Assembly: GCA_905206195.1 (NCBI GenBank) | Contig: CAJLGN010000065.1 | Span: 1 to 7,121 of the forward strand | DNA: 7,121 bases | Direction: 5' to 3' | From: an uncultured Roseburia sp. | GTDB lineage: Bacteria; Bacillota; Clostridia; Lachnospirales; Lachnospiraceae | Shown here: positions 1 through 6,682 of the stretch, in pieces | How positions within the stretch are numbered: position 1 is the first letter of the stretch | How the letters are laid out: every line of letters starts with the position of its first letter | Notes under the pieces: generated by a model | Seen by the model: the letters and a program-made list of their open reading frames with translations, nothing else | What the model was told of the DNA's origin: nothing | Database searches by the model: none | Position numbers and translations under genes: made by a program

Positions 1-684
1 ATCGACGGTGTCATCGTCATCGGGGGGGACGGTTCCTTGAAGGGGGCGCAGAAGCTCGCAGGACTTGGAGTCAACACGATCGGAATTCCGGGCACCATCG
101 ATTTGGATATTGCATGCACCGAGTACACGATTGGATTTGATACGGCTGTGAACACGGCGATGGAGGCGATCGACAAGGTGCGCGACACCTCGACCTCCCA
201 CGAGCGCTGCAGTATCATTGAGGTTATGGGGCGCGGTGCAGGGTACATCGCACTGTGGTGTGGCATCGCGAACGGGGCTGAGGACATTCTGCTGCCGGAG
301 AAGTATGACTTTGATGAGCAGAAGATTGTAAACCATATCATCGAAAACCGCAAGCGCGGCAAGCAGCACCACATCATCATCAACGCGGAGGGAATCGGAC
401 ATTCCTCCAGCATGGCGAAGCGGATCGAGGCTGCCACCGGCGTTGAGACGCGCGCGACAATCTTGGGACATATGCAGCGCGGGGGAAGTCCGACCTGCAA
501 GGATCGCGTGTATGCTTCCACAATGGGGGCGCTGGCGGTGGATCTTCTCTGCAATGGCAAGAGCAACCGCGTGGTTGGATACCGTCACGGCGGTTTTGTG
601 GATTTTGACATTGACGAGGCGCTTGCGATGAAGAAGAGCATCCCGGAATATCAGTTCGAGATCAGCAAGAACCTTTCCCTCTAA
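1..684 (+). CDS. pfkA: ATP-dependent 6-phosphofructokinase, 5'-truncated by window edge
   Basis: Phosphorylates fructose 6-phosphate to fructose 1,6-bisphosphate with ATP, the committed step of glycolysis, in the cytoplasm. The frame is open from base 1, so the N-terminal third (roughly 100 or more residues with the first nucleotide-binding loop) lies outside; 227 residues remain. Visible motifs: GGDGS at residues 8-12, PGTID at 30-34 with catalytic Asp34 and a second Asp at 36, SHER at 66-69, MGR at 76-78, and LGHMQRGGSP from 155 with His157 and Arg160 for sugar-phosphate binding. Gly11 and Gly31, at the positions that separate ATP- from pyrophosphate-dependent enzymes (Asp and Lys in the latter), point to ATP use. 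One oddity is TIDLD where the family almost always has TIDND. The gene ends with TAA and a hairpin terminator follows 18 nt later, so it is probably the last gene of its transcript. Confidence 0.95.
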   Translation: MDGVIVIGGDGSLKGAQKLAGLGVNTIGIPGTIDLDIACTEYTIGFDTAVNTAMEAIDKVRDTSTSHERCSIIEVMGRGAGYIALWCGIANGAEDILLPEKYDFDEQKIVNHIIENRKRGKQHHIIINAEGIGHSSSMAKRIEAATGVETRATILGHMQRGGSPTCKDRVYASTMGALAVDLLCNGKSNRVVGYRHGGFVDFDIDEALAMKKSIPEYQFEISKNLSL

Positions 685-702
685 ACGATATAGGATACAA
701 GG

Positions 703-736
703 AGACTCCAGGGATTTGAGATTCGTGGAGTCTTTT
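703..736 (+). terminator. Probable rho-independent terminator after pfkA
   Basis: An 8-bp perfect inverted repeat, AGACTCCA (703-710) against TGGAGTCT (726-733), is followed by TTT within a T-rich run (733-736). Two G-U pairs and an A-T pair can lengthen the stem at its base (700-702 with 734-736). The loop is 15 nt, rather long, and the T tract is short, so termination may be partial. It lies in the 72-nt gap between pfkA and the methyltransferase gene and no clear promoter follows it, so the downstream gene may depend on read-through or on a promoter I cannot recognise. Confidence 0.65.
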
Positions 737-756
737 GATTAGGGAGTACCGTTAGA

Positions 757-1554
757 ATGATTACAAGCAGCAGCAACCAGCAGATGAAAAATATCACCGC
801 GCTGATGAAAAAGGCGAGGGAGAGAAGAGAGCAGCGCCTTTTTGTGGTGGAAGGAAAAAAGATGTTCGAGGAGGTGCCGCGCGCGTGGTTGGAAAAAGTG
901 TACGTCTCAGAGCACTTTTTGCAGGAGCCGGGCGCGTCGGATCTTCTGGGGGACAGCGCGTATGAGGTGGTGGCGGACGGCGTGTTTAGAAGTGTCGCCG
1001 ACACCCAGACGCCGCAGGGGATTCTCTGCCTGGTGCACAGACCGCAGTACGACCTCGCAGATCTCATGCACAGGGAGCGGACACACCTGCTCATAATAGA
1101 GGGCGTACAGGACCCGGGGAATTTGGGCACGATGCTCCGAACGGGCGAGGGGGCCGGCGTGACCGGGGTCATCCTGAATCGTATGACCGTGGATCTGTTC
1201 AATCCCAAGACGATCCGCTCCACGATGGGGAGCATCTACCGCGTACCGTTTTTTGTGGCGGAGGACCTGGCGCAGACCGTCGCGGAGTTAAAGCGGGAGC
1301 AGGTGCGCGTATATGCGGCGCATCTAAAAGGGACAATGGAGTATGATGAGCCGTCCTATGCGGGGGGGACTGCCTTTCTCATCGGAAATGAGGGGGCCGG
1401 GCTCACGGACGAGACCGCAGGGCTGGCGGATGCCTGCATCCGCATCCCGATGGAAGGGAGGGTGGAGTCGTTAAACGCCGCGGTGTCAGCGTCACTTCTG
1501 ATGTATGAGGTCAACCGTCAGCGGAGATTGTGCGCGCGGGAAAAGCGCGGATAG
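757..1554 (+). CDS. TrmH/SpoU-family RNA 2'-O-ribose methyltransferase
   Basis: Predicted to transfer a methyl group from S-adenosylmethionine to a ribose 2'-OH of rRNA or tRNA; the exact target nucleotide cannot be told from sequence. The 265-residue length fits the family form with an N-terminal RNA-binding (SpoU substrate-binding) domain, about residues 1-100, followed by a SPOUT trefoil-knot domain. All three SPOUT motifs are present: motif 1 EGVQDPGNLGTMLRT at 115-129 with Asn122 and catalytic Arg128; motif 2 IGNEGAGL at 209-216; motif 3 IPMEGRVESLNAAVS from 230 with Glu237, Ser238, Leu239 and Asn240. The ATG start has AGGGAG (741-746) 10 nt upstream. The stop codon overlaps the ribosome binding site of the next small gene, so the two are very likely co-transcribed. 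In Firmicutes such proteins often sit near pheS or rplT and are loosely called RlmB or TrmH; I leave the symbol open. Confidence 0.92.
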   Translation: MITSSSNQQMKNITALMKKARERREQRLFVVEGKKMFEEVPRAWLEKVYVSEHFLQEPGASDLLGDSAYEVVADGVFRSVADTQTPQGILCLVHRPQYDLADLMHRERTHLLIIEGVQDPGNLGTMLRTGEGAGVTGVILNRMTVDLFNPKTIRSTMGSIYRVPFFVAEDLAQTVAELKREQVRVYAAHLKGTMEYDEPSYAGGTAFLIGNEGAGLTDETAGLADACIRIPMEGRVESLNAAVSASLLMYEVNRQRRLCAREKRG

Positions 1555-1569
1555 GGGAGAAAAGATGCC

Positions 1570-1833
1570 ATGCGAATCTGGTTTAAAATGATACAGGACA
1601 ACCGCCTGCTGCGGGATATGACAATTGAGGACATGTCGGGGGAGACGCGGACACACAAGGTGTTTGGAGCGATTGAGACAGTCTGTTATGAATTTGATCT
1701 CGGAAAGCCGATCTGGCTGGATGCGAATATCAGCGAGTTCAAGCGCCATGCAAGAACGAGATTTACACAGGATTGCTTTGTGGAGGAGATCGCGTTTGAT
1801 TTTCTGGAAATGCTCGTGCTCGAGGAGGATTAG
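1570..1833 (+). CDS. Small conserved-looking protein of unknown function (87 aa)
   Basis: Function not recognised. The protein is soluble-looking, with no signal peptide or membrane segment, starts with basic and aromatic residues (MRIWFK) and ends in a strongly acidic tail (VLEED) after a hydrophobic strand-like stretch (FDFLEMLVLEED). The middle carries TRTHKVFGAIETVCYEFDL, then PIWLDANISEFKRHARTRFTQDCF, which I recall loosely as a pattern of uncharacterised proteins in Lachnospiraceae. Two cysteines (39 and 69) are too far apart for an evident metal-binding knuckle. GGGGAG at 1554-1559 lies 10 nt before this ATG; another ATG at 1565 is in a different frame. The gene is 15 nt downstream of the methyltransferase and reads as the second gene of that operon. 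Reality as a gene is well supported by the ribosome binding site, operon spacing and normal amino-acid composition; the role is open. Confidence 0.8.
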   Translation: MRIWFKMIQDNRLLRDMTIEDMSGETRTHKVFGAIETVCYEFDLGKPIWLDANISEFKRHARTRFTQDCFVEEIAFDFLEMLVLEED

Positions 1834-1857
1834 CCGCGCGGGATTCAGAAGAAAAAT

Positions 1858-1886
1858 TCCACATAGAACGGAAAATGTGTTATACT
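1858..1886 (+). promoter_or_regulatory. Sigma-A-type promoter with extended -10 for the alarmone synthetase gene
   Basis: TATACT at 1881-1886 matches the -10 consensus at 5 of 6 positions and is preceded by TG at 1878-1879 plus one base, the extended -10 form. A -35 candidate TCCACA at 1858-1863 matches TTGACA at 4 of 6 positions with the ideal 17-bp spacer. Transcription would start near 1892-1894, giving a leader of about 107 nt before the ATG at 2001. This is the only strong promoter I can see in the window and could serve the synthetase and the membrane EAL gene, and perhaps genes beyond. Confidence 0.65.
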
Positions 1887-1892
1887 GATATC

Positions 1893-1981
1893 GCACAGAG
1901 CTATGTAGCCAGATGTGGCGTATCTTCTGTGTACAGTAATTTTTTGTGGAACGTAAGAGCAGCCCGCGCAGCGTGGCGCGC
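1893..1981 (+). promoter_or_regulatory. Potentially structured 5' leader of the alarmone synthetase mRNA
   Basis: The predicted untranslated leader contains several inverted repeats. CACAGA (1894-1899) pairs with TCTGTG (1926-1931). Inside it lie mutually exclusive short hairpins, GCT/AGC (1900-1909) and GCCA/TGGC (1908-1919). A run of six T (1940-1945) follows the outer stem after 8 nt, which is looser than a normal intrinsic terminator. A second GC stem, CGCGC (1965-1969) with GCGCG (1976-1980), lies just before the ribosome binding site. This could be an attenuator or translation-control leader, but it matches no riboswitch family that I recognise, and repeats this short also occur by chance. 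Confidence 0.3.
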
Positions 1982-1988
1982 ATTGTAT

Positions 1989-1996
1989 AGGAGGAG
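1989..1996 (+). promoter_or_regulatory. Ribosome binding site that fixes the alarmone synthetase start
   Basis: AGGAGGAG, with the core AGGAGG ending 6 nt before the ATG at 2001, is a near-ideal Shine-Dalgarno sequence. The open frame reaches back to an ATG at 1875, but that codon lies upstream of the predicted transcription start, overlaps the promoter, has no ribosome binding site and would add 42 residues unlike the family. The site therefore decides for 2001. Confidence 0.85.
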
Positions 1997-2000
1997 CGGC

Positions 2001-2672
2001 ATGGACAGATCGCTGACATTGGGGGAATTTACCTTGAGCGAGGGTGTTGACAGCTGGAATACAATTATTTTTTTATATAATTCTGCGCTCAAGGAAGTGA
2101 AGACGAAGGTCGAGATTTTAAACGACGAATTTCAGCAGGTGCACCAGTACAATCCGATTGAGTACATTAAGGCGCGGATCAAGGCGCCGGAGAGTATCGT
2201 AAAAAAGCTTAAGCGCTATGGGTATGAGTCCTCCATCTGCAATATGGTGGATTATGTCAACGATATCGCGGGAGTTCGCATCGTGTGCTCCTTTACCTCC
2301 GATATCTACCGGCTGGCAGAGATGATCGGCAAGCAGAACGACCTGACTGTGATATCGGTGAAGGATTACATCAAGCATCCCAAGGAGAGCGGCTACAAGA
2401 GTTATCACATGCTGGTCACAGTGCCGATTTTCCTCTCGGACCGCATCATTGACACGAAGGTGGAGATCCAGATTCGCACGATGGCGATGGACTTCTGGGC
2501 GAGCCTCGAGCACAAGATTTATTATAAGTTCGAGGGGAATGCCCCGCAGTATATCAGTGAGGATCTGCGGGAGTGCTCGGGCATCGTCTCCATGCTGGAT
2601 GCGAAGATGCTCCAGCTAAACGACGCGATACTTGAGGCGAAGGCAGCGCAGGAGGAAGACGGTGCAGTATAA
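2001..2672 (+). CDS. Small alarmone synthetase, RelP/RelQ-type GTP pyrophosphokinase
   Basis: Transfers pyrophosphate from ATP to GDP or GTP to make ppGpp or pppGpp, the stringent-response alarmones, in the cytoplasm. At 223 residues it consists of the RelA/SpoT synthetase domain alone: no HD hydrolase domain and no TGS or ACT regulatory domains, as in the stand-alone RelP and RelQ enzymes of Firmicutes, which are usually controlled by transcription or by binding of nucleotides. Motifs in order: KARIKAPESIVKKL at 57-70 (nucleotide-binding Arg59, Lys61, Ser65), DIAGVRI at 88-94 with metal-binding Asp88, KDYIKHPKESGYKSYH at 121-136 with the substrate-binding Tyr132, and EIQIRT from 155 with catalytic Glu155, followed by DFWASLEHKIYYK. 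All key residues look intact, so the enzyme should be active. RelP and RelQ cannot be told apart safely by eye. Its last 11 nt overlap the start of the membrane EAL gene in another frame, which suggests translational coupling. Confidence 0.93.
   Translation: MDRSLTLGEFTLSEGVDSWNTIIFLYNSALKEVKTKVEILNDEFQQVHQYNPIEYIKARIKAPESIVKKLKRYGYESSICNMVDYVNDIAGVRIVCSFTSDIYRLAEMIGKQNDLTVISVKDYIKHPKESGYKSYHMLVTVPIFLSDRIIDTKVEIQIRTMAMDFWASLEHKIYYKFEGNAPQYISEDLRECSGIVSMLDAKMLQLNDAILEAKAAQEEDGAV
2650..2655 (+). promoter_or_regulatory. Ribosome binding site inside the synthetase gene, setting a GTG start
   Basis: AGGAGG lies inside the last codons of the alarmone synthetase gene, 6 nt before GTG at 2662. The longest open frame begins at a TTG at 2632, but that would give an unlikely Arg-rich N-terminus (MRRRQRRRK) and has no such site. 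GTG at 2662 places a hydrophobic helix close to the N-terminus, as expected of a membrane sensor. Confidence 0.85.
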
Positions 2673-4623
2673 TTACGATTTTGAAATAGCGTCACTTTGG
2701 GTTATGACCATCATTTTATTGCATTTTGTGTTTATTCGCCAGTTCCCCGGGGACAAGACGAAGTCCTTTGGAATGCTGCTTTTTGCATGCACGGCGGAAT
2801 GCTGTGTCAATATTTTATCGAGCATTGGATTGGCAAATGCCGGGATCGTTCCACAGACTGTGAACGAGGCGCTGGCGTTTGCTTTTTTTCTTCTCGAAGC
2901 GCTGGCGTCCTACTGCACTTTCCGCTATTGGATGGCGGTCTGTGAATACAGGGGAAGGGCTGCGCGCACGGTCGGGCTTTTGGGCAGTGTGCCGTTTGGT
3001 TTTTTTGTGGTCGTGACATTGTTGACGCCCTTTCAGGGGAACCTCTATTATTTTGAGGCGGGGGGCTACTACCAGGGATTTTTGGCGTGGTTTGGATATG
3101 CCTATATCGCGTATTTTTATCTGCTCAACATACTGTTGGTGGCGGCGAGGCGCAGGGTGGTAAACAGCCAGATGAAGTTTATTATGGCGCTGTACACGTT
3201 TGGGGCTGTGGGTATGATTCTGATGCAGTACCGCGCGCGGGACGTGCTGCTCACGGGCACGATCAATGCGCTGATGCTGCTTTTGATCTACATATCCATG
3301 CAGAATCCGAACGAGATGCTCGATCCAGTCACTGGGGTGGGCAATGAGCGCGCCTTTTTATCCCAGCTGAGAAATCTATTGAGGCATCCTAGGGAGCGGG
3401 TGATCATCACGCTCCATCTGCGCAAGTTTCACCACATTCACAGGGCGGTGGGCATGGAAAATGGCAATGAGCTCCTAGAGCAAATTGGAGTCTACCTGTA
3501 TCGGCTGTGCGGGAAATTTCATGCGTTTCATATCGCGGGGGATACGTTTGCGGTGATCGCGGATACGGCGGAGGATGGCAGGAGGATTGAGGGAGCCATA
3601 CAGGCGCGGTTTCAAGGGAGTTGGGATGTGAGGGAGAATCATATCGGCGTCAATACCAATATGGTAGTCCAGCATTATCCGGGGGAGTTCGAGTCGATTC
3701 TGGAGTATGTGGAGATGCGCCAGTTTCTCATGGAGCGCGCCAGAGAGCTTGGCGAGCAGGCGGTGGTGCGGGCGGATAAAGCTCTGGTGAGGGCATATCA
3801 GCGCCGGGCAAAGGTGGAGCTTGCGGTGATAAAAGCGATCCGTGACGCGTCCTTTTCGGTGTATTATCAGCCGATTTATTCTCCGGGGGAGAAGCGGATT
3901 GTGTCTCTGGAGGCACTGGTGCGACTGCAGGATGAGGAGCTTGGGTTCATACCGCCGGACGAGTTCATACCGCTGGCAGAGCGCGACGGAAATATCGTTC
4001 ACATTGGAGAGCAAGTGCTCGAGCAGTGCTGCCAATTTCTCTCCCGCCATGTGCTCTCAAATATGTCGCTCGGGATTGGGACGATCCACATCAATATATC
4101 TGTCGTGCAATGCCTGCAGCAGAATCTTTCCGAGACAATCATCCCCGTGCTGAGGAAGTACCATATTCCGCCATCTATGATTACGCTGGAGATCACGGAG
4201 CACACGGCCATCAGCACCCCAGAGCAGATACGCAGGCACATGGAGGAGCTGGGAGAGCTTGGGGTGTCCTTTGCGATCGATGATTATGGAAGCGGTAACT
4301 CAAACTGTTCCAGACTGATTCAGCTTCCATTTCAGGAGCTAAAGCTCGATAAGGAGCTTGTATCTGCATCCTTTGTGGATGAGACGGCTCGGATTGTGCT
4401 CGAAAATGAGATTTGCACAATGCAGAGCCTTGGAATTGCCATTGTCGTGGAGGGAATTGAGCAGGAGGAGCAGAGCCGTGTGATGGAGGCGCTTGGCGTG
4501 GATTATATCCAGGGGTACTATTACGGAAAACCGATGCCCGAGGATGAGTGCCTGCGCCATATCCGCAGCAGCAACCTGGTCTCGGAAAATTATGCAAAAG
4601 GGCCCGCGGGCGAGGTGGAGTGA
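2662..4623 (+). CDS. Seven-helix membrane protein with degenerate GGDEF and intact EAL domains (probable c-di-GMP phosphodiesterase)
   Basis: Predicted to hydrolyse cyclic di-GMP to pGpG at the inner face of the membrane. Of 653 residues, about 9-213 form seven hydrophobic segments (roughly 9-26, 36-56, 68-93, 103-122, 139-161, 171-189, 195-213), an N-terminal sensor or anchor of unknown ligand. A GGDEF-like domain starts at DPVTGVGN (221-228), but the catalytic GGDEF loop reads AGDTF (292-296), so diguanylate cyclase activity is unlikely; such domains often serve as GTP-sensing or dimerisation modules. The EAL domain (about 393-640) keeps every catalytic or metal-binding position: Glu417 of EAL, Asn478 of INIS, LEITE at 509-513, Asp540 and Asp541 of DDYGSG, Lys561 of LKLD, VEGIE at 596-600, and Gln617 of IQGYYYGKP. 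Start GTG is set by AGGAGG. The gene overlaps the alarmone synthetase by 11 nt, linking their expression. Confidence is high for the domain call and moderate for net activity. Confidence 0.92.
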   Translation: MQYNYDFEIASLWVMTIILLHFVFIRQFPGDKTKSFGMLLFACTAECCVNILSSIGLANAGIVPQTVNEALAFAFFLLEALASYCTFRYWMAVCEYRGRAARTVGLLGSVPFGFFVVVTLLTPFQGNLYYFEAGGYYQGFLAWFGYAYIAYFYLLNILLVAARRRVVNSQMKFIMALYTFGAVGMILMQYRARDVLLTGTINALMLLLIYISMQNPNEMLDPVTGVGNERAFLSQLRNLLRHPRERVIITLHLRKFHHIHRAVGMENGNELLEQIGVYLYRLCGKFHAFHIAGDTFAVIADTAEDGRRIEGAIQARFQGSWDVRENHIGVNTNMVVQHYPGEFESILEYVEMRQFLMERARELGEQAVVRADKALVRAYQRRAKVELAVIKAIRDASFSVYYQPIYSPGEKRIVSLEALVRLQDEELGFIPPDEFIPLAERDGNIVHIGEQVLEQCCQFLSRHVLSNMSLGIGTIHINISVVQCLQQNLSETIIPVLRKYHIPPSMITLEITEHTAISTPEQIRRHMEELGELGVSFAIDDYGSGNSNCSRLIQLPFQELKLDKELVSASFVDETARIVLENEICTMQSLGIAIVVEGIEQEEQSRVMEALGVDYIQGYYYGKPMPEDECLRHIRSSNLVSENYAKGPAGEVE

Positions 4624-4710
4624 AGCGGGATTGAAAGCGGGGGAAGTTTTGTCTGCATTGCGGAGAAACTGGCATTTTGGGAAGAAATAGATAGAGGAAT
4701 TTGAAAAATC

Positions 4711-6669
4711 ATGAATATTATTAATTTGGAAAACATTACCAAGTCCTACACGGAGAGGAATCTTTTTGAAGGGGCCTCTTTTTATCTGGCAAAGGGGGAG
4801 AAAGTTGGGATTATCGGCATCAACGGGACGGGCAAATCCACGTTGCTCAAGGTGATCGCGGGGATGGAGGAGCCGGAGGCGGGGAGAGTCACGCAGGCCA
4901 ATCATATCGTGGTGCGCTATCTGCCTCAAAATCCAGTCTTTGATCCGGGTATGTCCGTCATTGACAGTGTGCTCACCCAGTGTGTGCAGAATTTTGTCGG
5001 GAGCGGGGCGGAGAGGCGGGGAGCGGAGCAATCCCAGGAGCAGCACTGGAATCTGGAGAGCGATGCGAGGGCGATGATGACGCGGCTCGGGAGCATCAAC
5101 TTTTCTCAGCCGACAGGGGAGCTCTCGGGCGGTCAGAAAAAGAGACTCGCGCTGGTGGCGGCTCTTTTACTCCCCTGCGATGTGCTGATTTTGGATGAGC
5201 CGACGAACCATCTGGATTCTGCGATGGCGGACTGGCTGGAGGGGTTTTTGAAGAGCTGGAGGGGGGCGCTGGTGATGATCACCCACGACCGCTATTTTCT
5301 GGACAGCGTGTGCAACCGCATCGTGGAGGTGGACAAGGGACAGATCTACAGCTATGACACGAACTATTCCGGCTACTTGGAGCGGCGGGCGGCCCGCGAG
5401 GATATGGCGCAGGCGAGTGAGCGCAAGCGCCGGACCATTCTAAAAAAGGAGCTGGAGTGGGTGCGGCGGGGGGCGAGGGCCCGGACGACAAAACAGAAGG
5501 GACGCTTACAGCGCTATGAGGAGCTGCGGGACCAAAAAGCGCCAGAGGTGGACGGCGAGGTGGAGCTCGGCTCCGTCTACGCCAGAATGGGAAAGACAAC
5601 CGTTGAGCTCTCGCATCTGTCCAAGAGCTATGGCGGGAAGCTTTTGATTCAGGATTTTTCCTATATTTTCCTAAAGGGGGACCGCATTGGGTTTGTTGGC
5701 CCCAATGGAAGCGGAAAGACGACGCTGATGAAGCTGATCGCCGGGAGGCTTGCCCCCGATTTTGGCACAGTCACAGTCGGGCAGACGATACAGATTGGGT
5801 ATTACACACAGGAAATCGAGGCGGATCAGTCGGCGGGAATTGCCTACATGAACCCGGAGGAAAAGGTCATCGATTATATCAAAAACACCGCCGAGTATGT
5901 TAGAACCACGGAGGGGCTTGTGTCCGCGTCCAATATGCTGGAGCGGTTTTTATTTCCGGCTTCGCAACAGTACAGTCCCATCGGCAAGCTCTCGGGCGGT
6001 GAGAGGCGTCGCCTGAATTTGCTGCGGGTTTTGATGGGGGCGCCGAACGTGCTGATTTTAGATGAGCCCACCAACGATCTCGACACGAGAACACTTGCGA
6101 TTTTGGAGGATTATCTCGACGCTTATGCGGGCATCGTGATCGTGGTTTCCCACGATCGTTATTTTCTGGACCGCGTCGTGCGGCGTATTTTTGCCTTTGA
6201 GGGCGACGGGAATATCAGGCAGTACGAGGGCGGGTACACAGATTATGTGAACCGGCTTGCGGCGGAGGGAAGGGCACCCGGGGGTGAAAGGAGCGCTGCT
6301 GGCGGAGCTTCCGGGGGAAGGGCGGATGCGGCAGAAAATTCCGCACCAGAAAAAGGCGGGGAGGACAGCGCGGGGGAGGGCACCTCAGGCAGTCCATCCC
6401 GGCAGCAGAAAAAGCTCAGATTCAGTTACAAGGAGCAGCGGGAGTACGAGACCATCGAGGAGGATATCGCGGCGTTGGAGGAGACGCTTGGGAGACTGGA
6501 CGCTGAGATGGCGGCGAACGCTACCAATTCCGTAAAGCTTGGGGAGATCCTTGCGAAGAAAGAGGAGGCGGAGGCGCTTTTGGAGGAGAAGATGGAGCGC
6601 TGGGAGTACCTGGAGGAGCTGGCGGCACAGATCGCCAAGCAGCAATTAGGAACAGATCAATCAAAATAA
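4711..6669 (+). CDS. uup: ABC-F family ATPase, Uup-like ribosome-associated factor
   Basis: A cytoplasmic twin ATPase without membrane domain. ABC-F proteins bind the ribosomal E site and relieve stalled or mis-set ribosomes; Uup members also affect DNA stability and ribosome assembly. First ATPase domain: Walker A GINGTGKST at 36-44, signature LSGGQ at 138-142, Walker B LILDEP with catalytic Glu163, switch His192. A linker rich in Arg, Lys and Glu (about 221-275, with ELEWVRRGARARTTKQKGR) is the family's tRNA-contacting interdomain helix pair. Second domain: GPNGSGKTT at 330-338, LSGGE at 427-431, LILDEP with Glu452, His481. A Gly/Ala/Glu-rich flexible stretch (about 517-565) leads to a C-terminal charged coiled coil (about 573-645), the trait that favours Uup over EttA. 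No long arm insertion is seen in domain one, also against EttA. GAGGAA at 4694-4699 precedes ATG by 11 nt. Antibiotic-resistance ABC-F proteins are a less likely alternative. Confidence 0.93.
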   Translation: MNIINLENITKSYTERNLFEGASFYLAKGEKVGIIGINGTGKSTLLKVIAGMEEPEAGRVTQANHIVVRYLPQNPVFDPGMSVIDSVLTQCVQNFVGSGAERRGAEQSQEQHWNLESDARAMMTRLGSINFSQPTGELSGGQKKRLALVAALLLPCDVLILDEPTNHLDSAMADWLEGFLKSWRGALVMITHDRYFLDSVCNRIVEVDKGQIYSYDTNYSGYLERRAAREDMAQASERKRRTILKKELEWVRRGARARTTKQKGRLQRYEELRDQKAPEVDGEVELGSVYARMGKTTVELSHLSKSYGGKLLIQDFSYIFLKGDRIGFVGPNGSGKTTLMKLIAGRLAPDFGTVTVGQTIQIGYYTQEIEADQSAGIAYMNPEEKVIDYIKNTAEYVRTTEGLVSASNMLERFLFPASQQYSPIGKLSGGERRRLNLLRVLMGAPNVLILDEPTNDLDTRTLAILEDYLDAYAGIVIVVSHDRYFLDRVVRRIFAFEGDGNIRQYEGGYTDYVNRLAAEGRAPGGERSAAGGASGGRADAAENSAPEKGGEDSAGEGTSGSPSRQQKKLRFSYKEQREYETIEEDIAALEETLGRLDAEMAANATNSVKLGEILAKKEEAEALLEEKMERWEYLEELAAQIAKQQLGTDQSK

Positions 6670-6682
6670 CAGGAGGAAAGAT

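Noticed and set aside
1834..1841. CCGCGCGG palindrome just after the small protein's stop codon, as a terminator or site
   Set aside because: It is a self-complementary 8-mer with no loop and no T tract after it, so it cannot form a normal terminator hairpin.
1875..2000. A 42-codon N-terminal extension of the alarmone synthetase from an ATG at 1875
   Set aside because: The ATG lies within the promoter region, before the predicted transcription start, and has no ribosome binding site, while AGGAGG stands 6 nt before the ATG at 2001. The added residues do not resemble the family.
2632..2661. A TTG start for the membrane EAL protein
   Set aside because: It gives an Arg-rich leader encoded by the overlapping synthetase sequence and its own Shine-Dalgarno site would be lost inside the coding region; GTG at 2662 has ideal spacing from AGGAGG.
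4631..4659. Possible promoter in the gap before the ABC-F gene (TTGAAA, 17 bp, TGCATT)
   Set aside because: The -35 box is good but the -10 box matches TATAAT at only three positions, so it is no better than expected by chance.
3475..5046. Long minus-strand open frames under the EAL and ABC-F genes
   Set aside because: They lie opposite genes with complete, conserved motifs, have no ribosome binding sites or family features and show biased composition typical of antisense shadows in GC-rich coding DNA.
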